From NCBI GenBank assembly GCA_020633465.1, contig JACKDN010000015.1, positions 62,001 to 126,000 of the forward strand: DNA of 64,000 nucleotides, written 5' to 3'. Each line of letters opens with the position of its first letter. Within the stretch, counting starts at the first letter, position 1. The notes under the pieces were generated by a model that made no database searches, was not told the DNA's origin, and was given only the letters and a program-made list of their open reading frames with translations. This document shows, in pieces, positions 1-9,316 of this stretch. Both the position numbers and the translations under genes were made by a program. The stretch comes from Myxococcales bacterium. Lineage in GTDB: Bacteria; Myxococcota_A; Bradymonadia; UBA7976; UBA1532.

Positions 1-1964
1 CGCTGGCCGCGTCCTGGCGCTTCGTCGGGCCGCCCGTGGTCACGATGGCCGCGCCGGACGCCATCAGCCGCTGCGGCGGCGGGCGCCTCGAGCTGATCGG
101 CCGCAACTTCGAGCCGGGCCTCGTGGTGCGCATCGGCGGGGCCGAGGCCGACGTGCTCGAGGTGTCCGACGACGGCACGCGGGTCGTGGTGCGGGCGCCG
201 GCCGGCCGACCGGGCCCGGTGCGCGTCGAGGTGATCAACCCCGACGGCCGCACGTACCGCGCCGACGATCTGCTCAGCTACGGCGTCGTGCCGTCGCTCG
301 ACGTCATCGACGCGGTCGAGGTGCCCATCTGGGGCGGCACCGCCGTCGAGGTGGGCGCGTCGGACCTCGAGACGGACGCGGCGGTGACCGTCGGCGGCGT
401 GCCCGCCGAGCAGGTGAACTTCCTCGAGACCGAGGCCTGCGATCAGCGCCTGCGCATCGTGGTGCCACCGAACCCCGAGGGCCCCGCCGATCTGGTCGCG
501 CAGAACCCGGACGGCGCCTCGGCGGCGCTGCCCGGCGTGTTCGAGTACGTCGCCCCGACGCTGGTGCCCGACCACGGCCTGCTGCCCGGCTACGCCAACG
601 TCGAGCTGCGCGGCGTCGATCTGCGCGCGGGGCTGCGGGTGCGCTTCGCGGGGGCGGCCCCCCGCGCCGTCGAGCGGGTGTCGGACACGCTGTGGCGCAT
701 CGTCACGCCGCCTGGCGCGCAGGGGCCGGTGGCCGTCGAGGTGCGCAACGCCGACGGGCGCGGCGCCGTGCTCGAGCAGGCCTTCACCTACCGCGCGCTG
801 GTCGACCGCACGATGGGCCGGCTGAGCCCCTTCGGTGACTGCAACGACGTCTCCGTGGCCGATCTCGACGGGGACGGCGATCTCGACGTCGTCGCCGCCA
901 ACGGCGCCGTCGGCGGCGTCGGGCAGGTCGAGCAGCCGGTCGGCGTCCACCTCAACGACGGCGCCGGCACGTTCCGGGCGCAGGATCTCGCGCCGCGCGG
1001 CAACGGCATGAACGCGCGCCTGGGGGATTACGACCAGGACGGCGATCTCGACCTGCTGGTGGCCAACCTGTCGAGCGCCCGCAACACCCTGTTCCGCAAC
1101 GACGGGCGGGGCGGCTTCAGCGCCGTGCGCGACTTCCCGGGCGCCGGCCCCAGCTACGACGCCGACCTCGTCGACGTGGACGGGGACGGCGATCTGGACG
1201 CCTTCCTCCTGCAGACCGGATCGCCCGAGGGCGGCAACCGGAGCGGGCCCGAGCAGCTGTGGCTGAACGAGGGCGGGGGACGCTGGCGCGACGCGTCGGA
1301 TCGCGTCGCCTTCGATCCCGGCGACGTGCACGACCACGACTTCGAGGCCGGCGATCTGAACGGCGACGGCCTGCCCGACATCGTCATCGTCGTCGACAAC
1401 CTCAGCCAGAGCTTCCAGACCGCCCGCAACCGCCTGCTGCTGAACCAAGGCGACGGGCGCTTCGCCTTCGCCCCGTCCCCCTTCGACGACTTCCAGGGCG
1501 ACTGGCTGCACGTCGAGCTGGTCGACCTCGACGCCGACGGCGATCTCGACGTCGTGCTGCCGCAGGATTACCTCGAGGGCTTCTCGCGCGCCGGCACGCC
1601 GGCGGTGGCCGTGTTCCTCAACGACGGGCGGGCCAACTTCCAGGCCGCCCACGATCGCATCCACGGCATGCCGCGGGTGCCCGCCTTCGAGTCGGTGACG
1701 GTGGACGTCGACGGGGACGGCGATCGCGACATGCTGGTCGCCGTCTACGGCATCCTCTTCAGCGACGGCAGCGTCGAGCCCTTCCGCAGCGTGCTGCTCT
1801 TGAACGACGGCTCGGGCGAGTTCTTCGAGGCGACCACCGCCTTCGCCAGCGCCGCGACCATCGCGTCGGCCGACTTCGGCGTCGGCGACTTCGACGGCGA
1901 CGGCGACGCCGATCTGATCGAGTGCGCGGCGCGTGGGCAGTCGCGCCTGTGGGTGCAGGAGTAG
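1..1964 (+). CDS. TIG/IPT and FG-GAP (VCBS) repeat surface protein, 5' truncated by window edge
   Basis: The frame is open from base 3, so the true start lies before the window; the internal GTG at 36 is not convincing because TIG-like sequence (FVGPPVV) already precedes it. About three IPT/TIG beta-sandwich domains occupy the first 250 residues, each with the pattern of a Gly-rich strand followed by 'V.NPDG' or 'V.NADG' (residues near 75, 160 and 240). Then come seven Ca-binding FG-GAP/VCBS blades with D.D.DGD.D cores (for example DLDGDGDLD, DYDQDGDLD, DFDGDGDAD), probably forming a beta-propeller. Such TIG plus FG-GAP proteins are normally secreted or outer-surface adhesins or carbohydrate-binding proteins; the signal peptide would be outside the window. 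It ends 9 bases from the convergent stop of the next gene. Confidence 0.85.
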   Translation, partial: LAASWRFVGPPVVTMAAPDAISRCGGGRLELIGRNFEPGLVVRIGGAEADVLEVSDDGTRVVVRAPAGRPGPVRVEVINPDGRTYRADDLLSYGVVPSLDVIDAVEVPIWGGTAVEVGASDLETDAAVTVGGVPAEQVNFLETEACDQRLRIVVPPNPEGPADLVAQNPDGASAALPGVFEYVAPTLVPDHGLLPGYANVELRGVDLRAGLRVRFAGAAPRAVERVSDTLWRIVTPPGAQGPVAVEVRNADGRGAVLEQAFTYRALVDRTMGRLSPFGDCNDVSVADLDGDGDLDVVAANGAVGGVGQVEQPVGVHLNDGAGTFRAQDLAPRGNGMNARLGDYDQDGDLDLLVANLSSARNTLFRNDGRGGFSAVRDFPGAGPSYDADLVDVDGDGDLDAFLLQTGSPEGGNRSGPEQLWLNEGGGRWRDASDRVAFDPGDVHDHDFEAGDLNGDGLPDIVIVVDNLSQSFQTARNRLLLNQGDGRFAFAPSPFDDFQGDWLHVELVDLDADGDLDVVLPQDYLEGFSRAGTPAVAVFLNDGRANFQAAHDRIHGMPRVPAFESVTVDVDGDGDRDMLVAVYGILFSDGSVEPFRSVLLLNDGSGEFFEATTAFASAATIASADFGVGDFDGDGDADLIECAARGQSRLWVQE

Positions 1965-1972
1965 GCGCGCCG

Positions 1973-3178
1973 TCAGGCGAACAGGGCCGCGCGCGCCGCC
2001 CGATCCAGGGGCGGCTTCGAGGCGAGCAGCGCCCCCAGGCGCCGGGCGCTGGCGAAGTCGGCCCGCAGCGTGAGGGCCCGAGCGAGGCGCGCCCGCGCCT
2101 GATCGTCCGCCTCGAGCAGGAAGTCGACCACCGCCGCGTTGTACAGCAGCACCGGGTTGTCGGGCTGGATCGACAGCGCCGTCTCGTACGCGCGGCTGGC
2201 CTGGTCGAGCTGGCCGCGCTTGCGGAAGGCGATCCCCAGGTTGTTGAACAGATCGGTCTGTCCCGGGTGATGCCGGCGCGCCGCGTCGGCCAGCTCGGTG
2301 GCCTCGGGCAGCCGGTCCTGCGCCAGCAGCAGCTCGGTCAGCACCAGCGTGGCCTCCCACAGGGCCGGGTTCAGGCGCAGGGCGCGCTGCACCGCCCGCT
2401 CGGCCGACGTCACCTCGCCGGCGTGGAAGTGTTGGCGCGCCAGCCGCACCCACGTGTCGGGTGTGTTCGGCGTCAACTCGACCAAACGCTGCAACACGCG
2501 GAACACCGCCTCGGGGTCGTCCTGGGCGCGCGCGACGTCGCTCAGCTTGCCGTAGGCCTTCGCGCACAGGGGCGAACGCTCCACGACCTCCTCGAAGATG
2601 GCTCGGGCGTCGGCCAGCTGCCCCTGGGCGGTCAGCGCCTCGCCGGCGCCGTACAGCGCGGCCAGCGACGCCGGGTCGAGCTGCCGCAGCCAGTTGTAGA
2701 CCAGCAGCGCCTTGTCGAAGGCGTCCGCCTCGAGCAGCTGCCAGCCCCGCTTCAGCAGCAGCGCGAACTCGGTCGGGTTCTGGCGGCGCTGCCAGGCGGC
2801 GGCCAGGGCCGCGAGCAGCGCCTGGGTGGTGAAGGGCTTCTGGACGAAGCCGCCGATGTCGTACAGCTCTTCGAGCGCGCGCATCGGCGGCGTGACCTCG
2901 TCGGCCAGCAGCACCAGCGCGGCGTCGCGCAGGGCGTCCACGCGGCGCAGACGGTCGACGAACTCGACGCCGCGCAGGTCGGGCTGGTCCCAATCGGCCA
3001 CCAGCAGATCGTGTTCGCCCGAGGCGGCCGCGCGCAGCCAGGCGCGGGCGTCCGGGGCGTAGGTCACCCGGGCGGCGCCCTGCGCCCGCAGGGGAGCGTG
3101 CAGCATCGATTGGAGCAGGTCGTCGGGGTCGAGCACGAGGAAGCGCGCCGACCGAAAGCGAGGGCCCGTGGCGTTCAA
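1973..3178 (-). CDS. Response-regulator receiver domain fused to TPR repeats
   Basis: 401 residues. The N-terminal 120 residues form a REC domain: acidic pair in VLDPDD (17-20), likely phospho-acceptor Asp62 in VADWDQPD, and the conserved Lys in QKPF near 115. The usual Ser/Thr switch position reads LLADEV, so phosphorylation signalling may be altered. From about 140 onward there are six or more TPR units (for example 'LYGAGEALTAQGQLADARAI', 'NNLGIAFRKRGQLDQASRAY'). No DNA-binding output domain is present, so it probably works by protein-protein contacts, as similar REC-TPR proteins in myxobacteria are thought to do. The start is TTG at 3178, chosen because GGAGGAGG (3183-3190 on the complement) sits 5-6 bases upstream. 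Confidence 0.85.
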   Translation of the reverse strand: MNATGPRFRSARFLVLDPDDLLQSMLHAPLRAQGAARVTYAPDARAWLRAAASGEHDLLVADWDQPDLRGVEFVDRLRRVDALRDAALVLLADEVTPPMRALEELYDIGGFVQKPFTTQALLAALAAAWQRRQNPTEFALLLKRGWQLLEADAFDKALLVYNWLRQLDPASLAALYGAGEALTAQGQLADARAIFEEVVERSPLCAKAYGKLSDVARAQDDPEAVFRVLQRLVELTPNTPDTWVRLARQHFHAGEVTSAERAVQRALRLNPALWEATLVLTELLLAQDRLPEATELADAARRHHPGQTDLFNNLGIAFRKRGQLDQASRAYETALSIQPDNPVLLYNAAVVDFLLEADDQARARLARALTLRADFASARRLGALLASKPPLDRAARAALFA

Positions 3179-3267
3179 TCCGACCTCCTCCGGCGGTCAG
3201 GATAACCGGGGCCCGCGGCGAGCGACACCCCGGGCGCGGCGCGTGCGCGCCCGGGTGGCGGCGGAAG

Positions 3268-3296
3268 TTGTTCCGACGCACCGGCGTTGGTAACCT
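3268..3296 (+). promoter_or_regulatory. Sigma70-like promoter for the double cNMP-binding-like gene
   Basis: TTGTTC (3268-3273), 17-base spacer, TAACCT (3291-3296). Transcription would start near 3303, which supports the GTG at 3350 as start codon and argues against the in-frame GTG at 3287. Confidence 0.4.
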
Positions 3297-3349
3297 GCGG
3301 CCGGCCGCCCGCAGCCGGCGCCGAGGCCGGCGGGGGAGACGACGTCGCC

Positions 3350-4603
3350 GTGAGCACCGACATGCCGCCCAGTGGTGACGACGCCGAGCGTCAGCTGCGG
3401 CTGTGCCTCGCGCGCATGCGCATCGCACCGCTCGACTTCCGCCTGCGCGTCAACGCGGGCGAGCTGCTCGTGGCCCTCGGCGACAAGCAGCGCGGCATCC
3501 GCGTCCTGCGCAGCTGCGCCGACTACTTCACCCTCGCCGGCTTCCCGCTGCGGGCGCTCTGGGCCCTGAAGCTGCTCGAGCGCTACGACGCCGGCCAGGC
3601 CGTCGTCGATCGCGGGCTGAACCTGCTGGCCAAGCATTACGCCGCCACGCCGGACGCCGAGTGGGGGGACGCCATCTTCGAGATGCCGCTGCCCAAGACC
3701 GACGCGCTGAACCTCGACCTGCTGCCTCCGACGCTCGAGGGCGTGATGGCCGAGGTCGACCGCCGCGCCACCGACATCATCCGCGGCGCCACCTTCCCCG
3801 ACCGCCTGCCGCGCTTCCCGTTGCTGTCCGAGCTGGCCGCCGAGCCCTTCCTGACCGTCGCCCGCGCGGTGCAGCTGCGCCGGGTGGCCGACGGCACGCC
3901 GCTGGTCGAGGAGGGCGAGCCCGGGCAGGCCGTCCACGTGGTGGTCACCGGCACGATGCGCGTCATCAAGCGCGGCGCCGAGGGCCTCGACACCGAGCTC
4001 GCGCGCCTGGGCGAAGGCGAGGTCTTCGGCGAGATGTCGCTGGTGACCGAGTCGCCGCGGGTCGCCACCGTGATGGCCGAGGGATCGGCCGACGTGTTCG
4101 AGCTGCCCCGCACCGTGCTCGACGAGCTGGGCACCCAGGCCACCGATCTGCAGGCGGCGCTGTCCAAGCAGGTGTGCGATCGCATGATCGGCAACCTGAT
4201 GAACCTCTCGCCGGTCTTCCGGGTGCTGCCGCCGGATCGGCGCTCCGATCTGATGGCGCGCTTTCAGTCGCGCCTGGTCGAGGCCGACGACGACATCATC
4301 GTCGAGGGACAGGTGGGCAAGGGGCTCTTCGTCATCCTCGACGGTCTGGTGCAGGTCACCCGCCGCAAGAGCGGCCACAAGCACATCCTCAACTGGCTGC
4401 GCGAGGGGGAGATCTTCGGCGAGATCTCGCTGTTGCGGAACACACCGGCCACCGCCACCTGCACCGCCGCGCGCCGCACGATGCTCATGTTCCTCGCCCG
4501 CGAGGAGTTCGAGGACATCACGCGGCAGTACCCCGAGGTCGTCGAGAAGATGAACGAGCTCGGCGAGTTCCGGCTGCTGGACAACATCTACACGCTCGCC
4601 TGA
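3350..4603 (+). CDS. Protein with two cyclic-nucleotide-binding-like domains
   Basis: 417 residues from the GTG at 3350, with GGGGGAG at 3332-3338 as ribosome binding site and a promoter at 3268-3296. The N-terminal 130 residues are helical and resemble a TPR-like segment. Two cNMP_binding folds follow: the first around 160-270 contains 'GEVFGEMSLVTESPRVATV', a complete phosphate-binding cassette with its Arg; the second around 280-410 contains 'GEIFGEISLLRNTPATATC', where the Arg is replaced by Ala. The first cassette may bind cAMP or cGMP; the second may be structural or bind another ligand. No HTH or catalytic output is visible, so it is not a CRP-type regulator. Similar proteins occur widely in Myxococcota; their role is unknown. 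Confidence 0.85.
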   Translation: MSTDMPPSGDDAERQLRLCLARMRIAPLDFRLRVNAGELLVALGDKQRGIRVLRSCADYFTLAGFPLRALWALKLLERYDAGQAVVDRGLNLLAKHYAATPDAEWGDAIFEMPLPKTDALNLDLLPPTLEGVMAEVDRRATDIIRGATFPDRLPRFPLLSELAAEPFLTVARAVQLRRVADGTPLVEEGEPGQAVHVVVTGTMRVIKRGAEGLDTELARLGEGEVFGEMSLVTESPRVATVMAEGSADVFELPRTVLDELGTQATDLQAALSKQVCDRMIGNLMNLSPVFRVLPPDRRSDLMARFQSRLVEADDDIIVEGQVGKGLFVILDGLVQVTRRKSGHKHILNWLREGEIFGEISLLRNTPATATCTAARRTMLMFLAREEFEDITRQYPEVVEKMNELGEFRLLDNIYTLA

Positions 4604-4631
4604 TCCGCGCCGCCCCGCGCCGGCCGCGAAA

Positions 4632-4660
4632 TTGACCCCTCCGCCGCGCGCGCCGATGAT
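4632..4660 (+). promoter_or_regulatory. Sigma70-like promoter upstream of 4685
   Basis: TTGACC (4632-4637), 17-base spacer, GATGAT (4655-4660). The following leader carries GGGGAGGG just before the ATG at 4685. Confidence 0.5.
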
Positions 4661-4684
4661 GACGCCGCGATCCGGGGAGGGCTG

Positions 4685-5149
4685 ATGGCGCGCGCGCGCA
4701 AGAAGGCGAAAGAGACCGGCGGCAAGGGCCGCATCACCGCCGAGGCGCGGCGGCGAGGTGCCGCCGCCAAGGCGGCGCGGGGCGTGTTCAACCGCTACAT
4801 CAAGGCCCTGCAGGGCAAGGCGGTCACCCGCACCCAGGCGCGCATCGACGAGATCGACGCGACGCTCGCCCGCGGGACGCGCCTGAAGAAGTCACCGGTC
4901 TTCGAGGACGGCAAGCGGGTGGGCACCACCGAGCGCCAGCTGCCGCTCTTGCCCAGCGAGCGCGCCATCCTGATGGCGCAGCGAAGGCGGTTGGAAGAGA
5001 GCCTCACCCAGCGCGCCCCGGACGAGCTGCGCGCGCAGTTCCTCGCCATGCTGCCCGAGTACGCCGAGCGACACGAGCTGACGCGGGACATCCTGCTCGA
5101 GGTGGGGGTGCCGGCCGAGGATCTCGACGCGGTGGGTATCGTGGAGTAG
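4685..5149 (+). CDS. Small basic uncharacterised protein
   Basis: 154 residues, ATG at 4685 preceded by GGGGAGGG (4676-4683). The first 40 residues are Lys/Arg/Ala-rich (ARARKKAKE, ITAEARRRGAAAKAARG) and could bind nucleic acid. Residues 45-65 form a short amphipathic helix (TRTQARIDEIDATL), a second helix lies near 100-115 (RAILMAQRRRLEESL), and the C-terminus reads YAERHELT...VGVPAEDLDAVGI. From memory this order (ARI-EI helix, 'YAER', 'VGVPA..L...GI' tail) resembles small uncharacterised proteins common in Actinobacteria, but I could not compare them. It is monocistronic with its own promoter and a strong hairpin at 5154. Function unknown. Confidence 0.75.
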   Translation: MARARKKAKETGGKGRITAEARRRGAAAKAARGVFNRYIKALQGKAVTRTQARIDEIDATLARGTRLKKSPVFEDGKRVGTTERQLPLLPSERAILMAQRRRLEESLTQRAPDELRAQFLAMLPEYAERHELTRDILLEVGVPAEDLDAVGIVE

Positions 5150-5153
5150 GTGG

Positions 5154-5180
5154 GCCCGCCGCGCGGACCGCGCGGCGGGC
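5154..5180. terminator. GC-rich hairpin between convergent genes, probably a bidirectional terminator
   Basis: A perfect 12-base stem (5154-5165 with 5169-5180) and a 3-base GAC loop, 5 bases after the stop of the 4685 gene and 33 bases from the convergent metalloprotease stop. There is no T-run, so termination efficiency is uncertain. Confidence 0.55.
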
Positions 5181-5212
5181 GGAGCGTACCGGGCGGCGGG
5201 CGCCGCCCCGGC

Positions 5213-8200
5213 TCAGAGCGCGCCCAGACCCACCAGATCGGTGATGAAGATCATGTTGCTGATCTGGTCCTCCTGCAGCTGCAGGCGGTACTCGAGGCGG
5301 TTCAGCGCCGTCTCGAGGCGGCCGCGGGTCACGCCCACGGGCAGCTCGCCGCTCTCCAGCTGCTGCATCATCTCGTTGCGCTGCGTCACCAGCTGGTTGC
5401 AGTAGTCCACGGCCTGCCAGGCGATGCTGGGCACGTTGGCCGTGCGCGCGGCGACGAAGGTGCGCTGGGTCAGCGGGCTGGTGCAGCGCAGGATGTCGTC
5501 CGGGTTGGCGGCGTCGACGTCGAAGCCGGTGAACCCGCCCTCCTCGAACACGCGCATCGAGTGCGTGAAGGTCAGGTCGTTGTAGTACGGCGTGTCGACC
5601 ATGCCGTAGATGAGCGCGTACACGTACAGCTGCGTCGCGCCGCCGGGCTCGACCATCGCGCCGGGCAGGTTCTCGTCCTCGGGGTCGAACTCGCGCTCGG
5701 CGTCGAAGAACGTGCCGTCCCAGTACACCCGCTGCGACAGCATGCCCAGATCCGAGTCGTAGTGCTGCGCCACCTCGTTGAAGTCGCCCGACGCGAACGA
5801 GCCGAGCACCTTGAGGAAGGCGCCGGGGAAGAAGTCGTAGAAGTTCAGCTGGAAGCGCTCGTCGTTGGCGCCCGTGACCACGCCCCAGTCGCGCGTGGTC
5901 AGCGTCGAGAGCGCCGCGATCTTGTCGTAGAACACACCGACGTAGGACAGGCGATCGATCTCGCCGAAGTAGCCCCGCTCGTAGCTCGAGTAGACCGGCT
6001 TGCCGAGGCCCAGCGGGATGTTCACCACGCTCGCGTTGGTGCTGTCGGTCAGGTTGCGGTCCTGGTGCTCGTACATGCCGCTGAACTCGTTGAGCTGGTA
6101 GCTGCCCGACTCCGGCAGCATCAGCACGTTGCCCAGGAAGTCGAAGCCGACCACCGTCGCGCGGAACATGTCGGTGAAGCCGCCCGGGCCCTCGTTCGAG
6201 CGGAAGCCCGGCTCGTAGAAGTACTTGTACAGCAGGGCCTGCATCTGGTCGCCGATGACCGAGAAGTAGCGGCTCTGGATGCGGCTCAGGTAGCTCGAGA
6301 TGTCGAAGTTCGCGCGGTAGCGGCGGAAGTTGTTGAAGATGAAGTTCCGCTCGTACTGGTCGATCATGTTGCGGACGATCTCCTCGCTGCTCTCGCCCTC
6401 GTCGAAGCGGTTGCAGAAGGGCTGATCACCCACGCGATCGTCGCTGCAGAACATCTGCCGGGGGTTGAACCGGGCGGCGACGCGCTCGTCGTCGTCCCAG
6501 TTCGAGCACACGCCCACGCCCAGCTCGTCGTCCTGGCGGCAGCTCTGGCCGTCGCCGGTGTGCGGGCAGTCGCTGTTCGACGAGCAGAGCTCGCCGCCGC
6601 GGTACCACTTCACGTGCGCGCGGCTGCCGTCGGCCAGCTGCGTGCGGCAGGCCTCGGGCGTCTTGCCGTTGCAGTCGATCCGGTCGACCAGATCGGCGTA
6701 CAGGAACCGCATGGCGGCCTTGTCGTACGAGCCCAGGCCCTGCCAGTCCGAGTAGTACATGGCGCCGTAGTCCATGATCGAGCTGTAGCGGTACAGCCGG
6801 ATGCCGGCGTTCTCCTGCATGCGCCGCAGCACCTCGCGGTCGGCCTGCCACTGGTTGTAGCGGGCGAGGAACTCCTGGTCGGTCTCGTCCTCGTCGCGGA
6901 AGGGCTCGAGCGCCGGCGCCGGGCGGCCGTACTCCGCCTCGAAGTCGGCCTCGGTCTCTTCCTTGATCTGCCAGTACGCCGGCTGGAAGTTCGTCCGGTC
7001 GAAGGTGGCGATGAAGTTGTGGCGCAGGCCCATGTTGTGCCCCAGCTCGTGCAGGGTCACCGCGCGGAACGACTGCTCGCGCAGCAGCTGCATCAGCTGA
7101 TCGCGCTCGAGATCGGCGTGCTGGTTCACGAAGTGCCACAGGCCGTTGTCGTCGAACAGGTACTCGGCCGGCTCGAGCGCCTTGGCGGCGTACTTGAGCC
7201 GCTCGCGCTCCCGAACCGCCGCGCCGCTGTAGTGCAGGTCGAGGGGGTTGAGCCACTCGAGCTCGGCGTCGGTCAGCTGCGCGCCGGTGCTGGCGCGGCC
7301 GCCGCTCAGCTCGCGCGCCAGCTCGTCGGGCACCAGCGCGCGATCGAGGCCGGCCTCCTTCAGCCGCTCGCGCCGCAGGTGCAGCTTGCCGCGGTGATGC
7401 TTGAGGTCGGTCATCCGGTTCTTCATCTCGGCCATGCGGCTCTCGAGATCCGGGTTCTGCGTGTAGTCGTAGGCCGCCCCGGTGATGTTGCGGATCGGCG
7501 TGCGCGGGGCCTGGACGTAGCCCTGCGCCTGCATGATCTCCAGCACCCGCAGGCCGCGCAGGTACTGGTTCTCGTCGATGGCGCCGCAGGACTTCGGCAG
7601 CGGATCCCCGTCGCGCAGGTGCTGCGCGCACAGGATGTCGAGCATGTCGCCCATCCGCGTCGTCAGGTAGTCGAAGCAGCCCGCGCCGTAGATGTAGGTG
7701 ACCGCGTTGACCAGCTCGCCGGTCTCGGGATCGTTGGCCGGGCCGCCGACGCCGCAGGGCTGGTCCTGACCCGGATCTTCGATGTAGGCGATGAAGTTGT
7801 AGCGCAGGTCACCGAGGAACTGCTGACCGTCGTTCTCGCGCAGCTCGAAGGCGCAGGTGCCGGTCATCGACCAGGTGTCCTGCGGCCCGCACTGCTCGGC
7901 GGGGGTGTTGCCGTTGCACACGACCTGGCAGCTGGTGGTCAGGTCGAGGTCGGGCACGATGCCCTGGAAGGCGTCGTTCCACTCCTTGGCCAGCTGGAAC
8001 GCCATCGGCTTCAGGTCCGACGGGAAGGAGCGGTTCAGGTGGTAGACGATCGGCTTCAGGCCGCGCGCGGCGTGCGTCAGCGGCAGCGGCTGGCAGTCGC
8101 CGCCGTCGCAGGTCTGCGTGCGCTCCCACATGTGAAAGCGGGTCGCCCGGTACTGCTTGAAGTCGGTCTCGCCGCGGCCATCCTCGTAGGTGTTCTTCTT

Positions 8201-9187
8201 CACCCGCCAGACGCCGAAGCGCTCGAAGCTGGTGTCGGGGTAGTACTTCGTCTCGAACTGGGCCTCCGGCGCGCGCTGCGGCACCCGCTTGAACGAGTAG
8301 CGCATGCCGATCTCGGACAGCGTGCACGCCGGGCCGGCGCCGAACAGGCTGGTGCGGAAGCAGGTGTTGATCGCGCCGCCGCCGTAGCCGTCCTCGGGCA
8401 CCAGGGTCATGCGCTCGGTCAGCAGGATGTTCTCGCCGGTCTCGAGGTCGATGATCGGCGGGACGAAGCCCTCTTCGCAGGTGCTGTAGTCGACGCGCCC
8501 GTCCGGCTGGATCACCCGGCAGTCGCCGGCCTCCTCCTGCACGTAGTAGGGCGCCTCGATCTTGCCCGCCCAGCCCAGATCGGACTGCGCGTACAGGTTG
8601 AAGTTCGTGTCGCTGACGCCGAGGTCGGTCCAGTCGACGCGGATGAAGTCGCGCTCGTGCCAGGGCCGATCGACCGTGTTCTCGCTGATCACGTTCGACT
8701 GCTCGCCCGTCGCGGCGTTGTAGTCGCGCAGGATGTCGAAGTGGCTCTGGATGGCGAAGGCCGCCACCGGGTGATCGCAGGGGAACTTGCGGTAGGCCGC
8801 CCCCTCGGCGTCGTTGGCGGCGCGGGCCTCGTCCTTCTGGGGATCCTTCTCGTCCCCTTCGGTCTGGCCCTCGCTGTTGCTGCCGACGATCACCTCGTCG
8901 GCCCGGCAGGCGTAGAGGCGGTCCTCCTCGATGCGCCACCGGATCTTGATGGCCGGGAAGTCCTCGCCGAACGTGTACTCCTGGCGATCACCGACGAACG
9001 TGCCGGCGGCTTCGTACGGCACGTCGACCACGGTGCGGGCGAAGTACCACTCCCCCTGGAAGAGGGTCTTGGGCAGGGCGTTGGGCTGCGTCCGATCGAC
9101 ATCGTCGACCGGCTCGGCGCAGCCGAGCGCCATCACCGCGGCGAGCGTCACCGACGTCAGTACAGCCTCGAGGCGAATCGACACCAT
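5213..9187 (-). CDS. Very large Met-zincin-type zinc metalloprotease, lipoprotein
   Basis: 1324 residues. A lipoprotein signal (hydrophobic stretch ending in VMALGC, Cys near 23) places it in an outer or inner membrane leaflet. The catalytic site is HELGHNMGLRHNF near residue 713, matching HExxHxxGxxH with the HNF extension typical of the Met-zincin family (DUF4953-like), followed about 90 residues later by SSIMDYGAMYY as the Met-turn. Cys-rich patches near 375-415 and 780-850 suggest disulfides. The protein is large for the family and has long unassigned N- and C-terminal parts. The ATG at 9187 has GGAGGA 7 bases upstream, and a promoter with TTGACA lies at 9287-9316. Substrate unknown. Monocistronic. 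Confidence 0.88.
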   Translation of the reverse strand: MVSIRLEAVLTSVTLAAVMALGCAEPVDDVDRTQPNALPKTLFQGEWYFARTVVDVPYEAAGTFVGDRQEYTFGEDFPAIKIRWRIEEDRLYACRADEVIVGSNSEGQTEGDEKDPQKDEARAANDAEGAAYRKFPCDHPVAAFAIQSHFDILRDYNAATGEQSNVISENTVDRPWHERDFIRVDWTDLGVSDTNFNLYAQSDLGWAGKIEAPYYVQEEAGDCRVIQPDGRVDYSTCEEGFVPPIIDLETGENILLTERMTLVPEDGYGGGAINTCFRTSLFGAGPACTLSEIGMRYSFKRVPQRAPEAQFETKYYPDTSFERFGVWRVKKNTYEDGRGETDFKQYRATRFHMWERTQTCDGGDCQPLPLTHAARGLKPIVYHLNRSFPSDLKPMAFQLAKEWNDAFQGIVPDLDLTTSCQVVCNGNTPAEQCGPQDTWSMTGTCAFELRENDGQQFLGDLRYNFIAYIEDPGQDQPCGVGGPANDPETGELVNAVTYIYGAGCFDYLTTRMGDMLDILCAQHLRDGDPLPKSCGAIDENQYLRGLRVLEIMQAQGYVQAPRTPIRNITGAAYDYTQNPDLESRMAEMKNRMTDLKHHRGKLHLRRERLKEAGLDRALVPDELARELSGGRASTGAQLTDAELEWLNPLDLHYSGAAVRERERLKYAAKALEPAEYLFDDNGLWHFVNQHADLERDQLMQLLREQSFRAVTLHELGHNMGLRHNFIATFDRTNFQPAYWQIKEETEADFEAEYGRPAPALEPFRDEDETDQEFLARYNQWQADREVLRRMQENAGIRLYRYSSIMDYGAMYYSDWQGLGSYDKAAMRFLYADLVDRIDCNGKTPEACRTQLADGSRAHVKWYRGGELCSSNSDCPHTGDGQSCRQDDELGVGVCSNWDDDERVAARFNPRQMFCSDDRVGDQPFCNRFDEGESSEEIVRNMIDQYERNFIFNNFRRYRANFDISSYLSRIQSRYFSVIGDQMQALLYKYFYEPGFRSNEGPGGFTDMFRATVVGFDFLGNVLMLPESGSYQLNEFSGMYEHQDRNLTDSTNASVVNIPLGLGKPVYSSYERGYFGEIDRLSYVGVFYDKIAALSTLTTRDWGVVTGANDERFQLNFYDFFPGAFLKVLGSFASGDFNEVAQHYDSDLGMLSQRVYWDGTFFDAEREFDPEDENLPGAMVEPGGATQLYVYALIYGMVDTPYYNDLTFTHSMRVFEEGGFTGFDVDAANPDDILRCTSPLTQRTFVAARTANVPSIAWQAVDYCNQLVTQRNEMMQQLESGELPVGVTRGRLETALNRLEYRLQLQEDQISNMIFITDLVGLGAL

Positions 9188-9286
9188 CGCTTCCTCCGAA
9201 GCGCCCGCGCAGGGGGGCGCTCGTTGTCCTTCGTGCGGCCGGCAGGTCGGGGCCGCGCGGCCGAGCCAGCGCGGGGCGGGCGGGCA

Positions 9287-9316
9287 CTTCTAGCCGAGCG
9301 CCTCCGCGGGTGTCAA
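9287..9316 (-). promoter_or_regulatory. Promoter for the Met-zincin lipoprotein
   Basis: On the minus strand: perfect -35 TTGACA (9311-9316), 18-base spacer, -10 TAGAAG (9287-9292). This leaves a leader of about 90 bases before the ATG at 9187. Confidence 0.5.
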
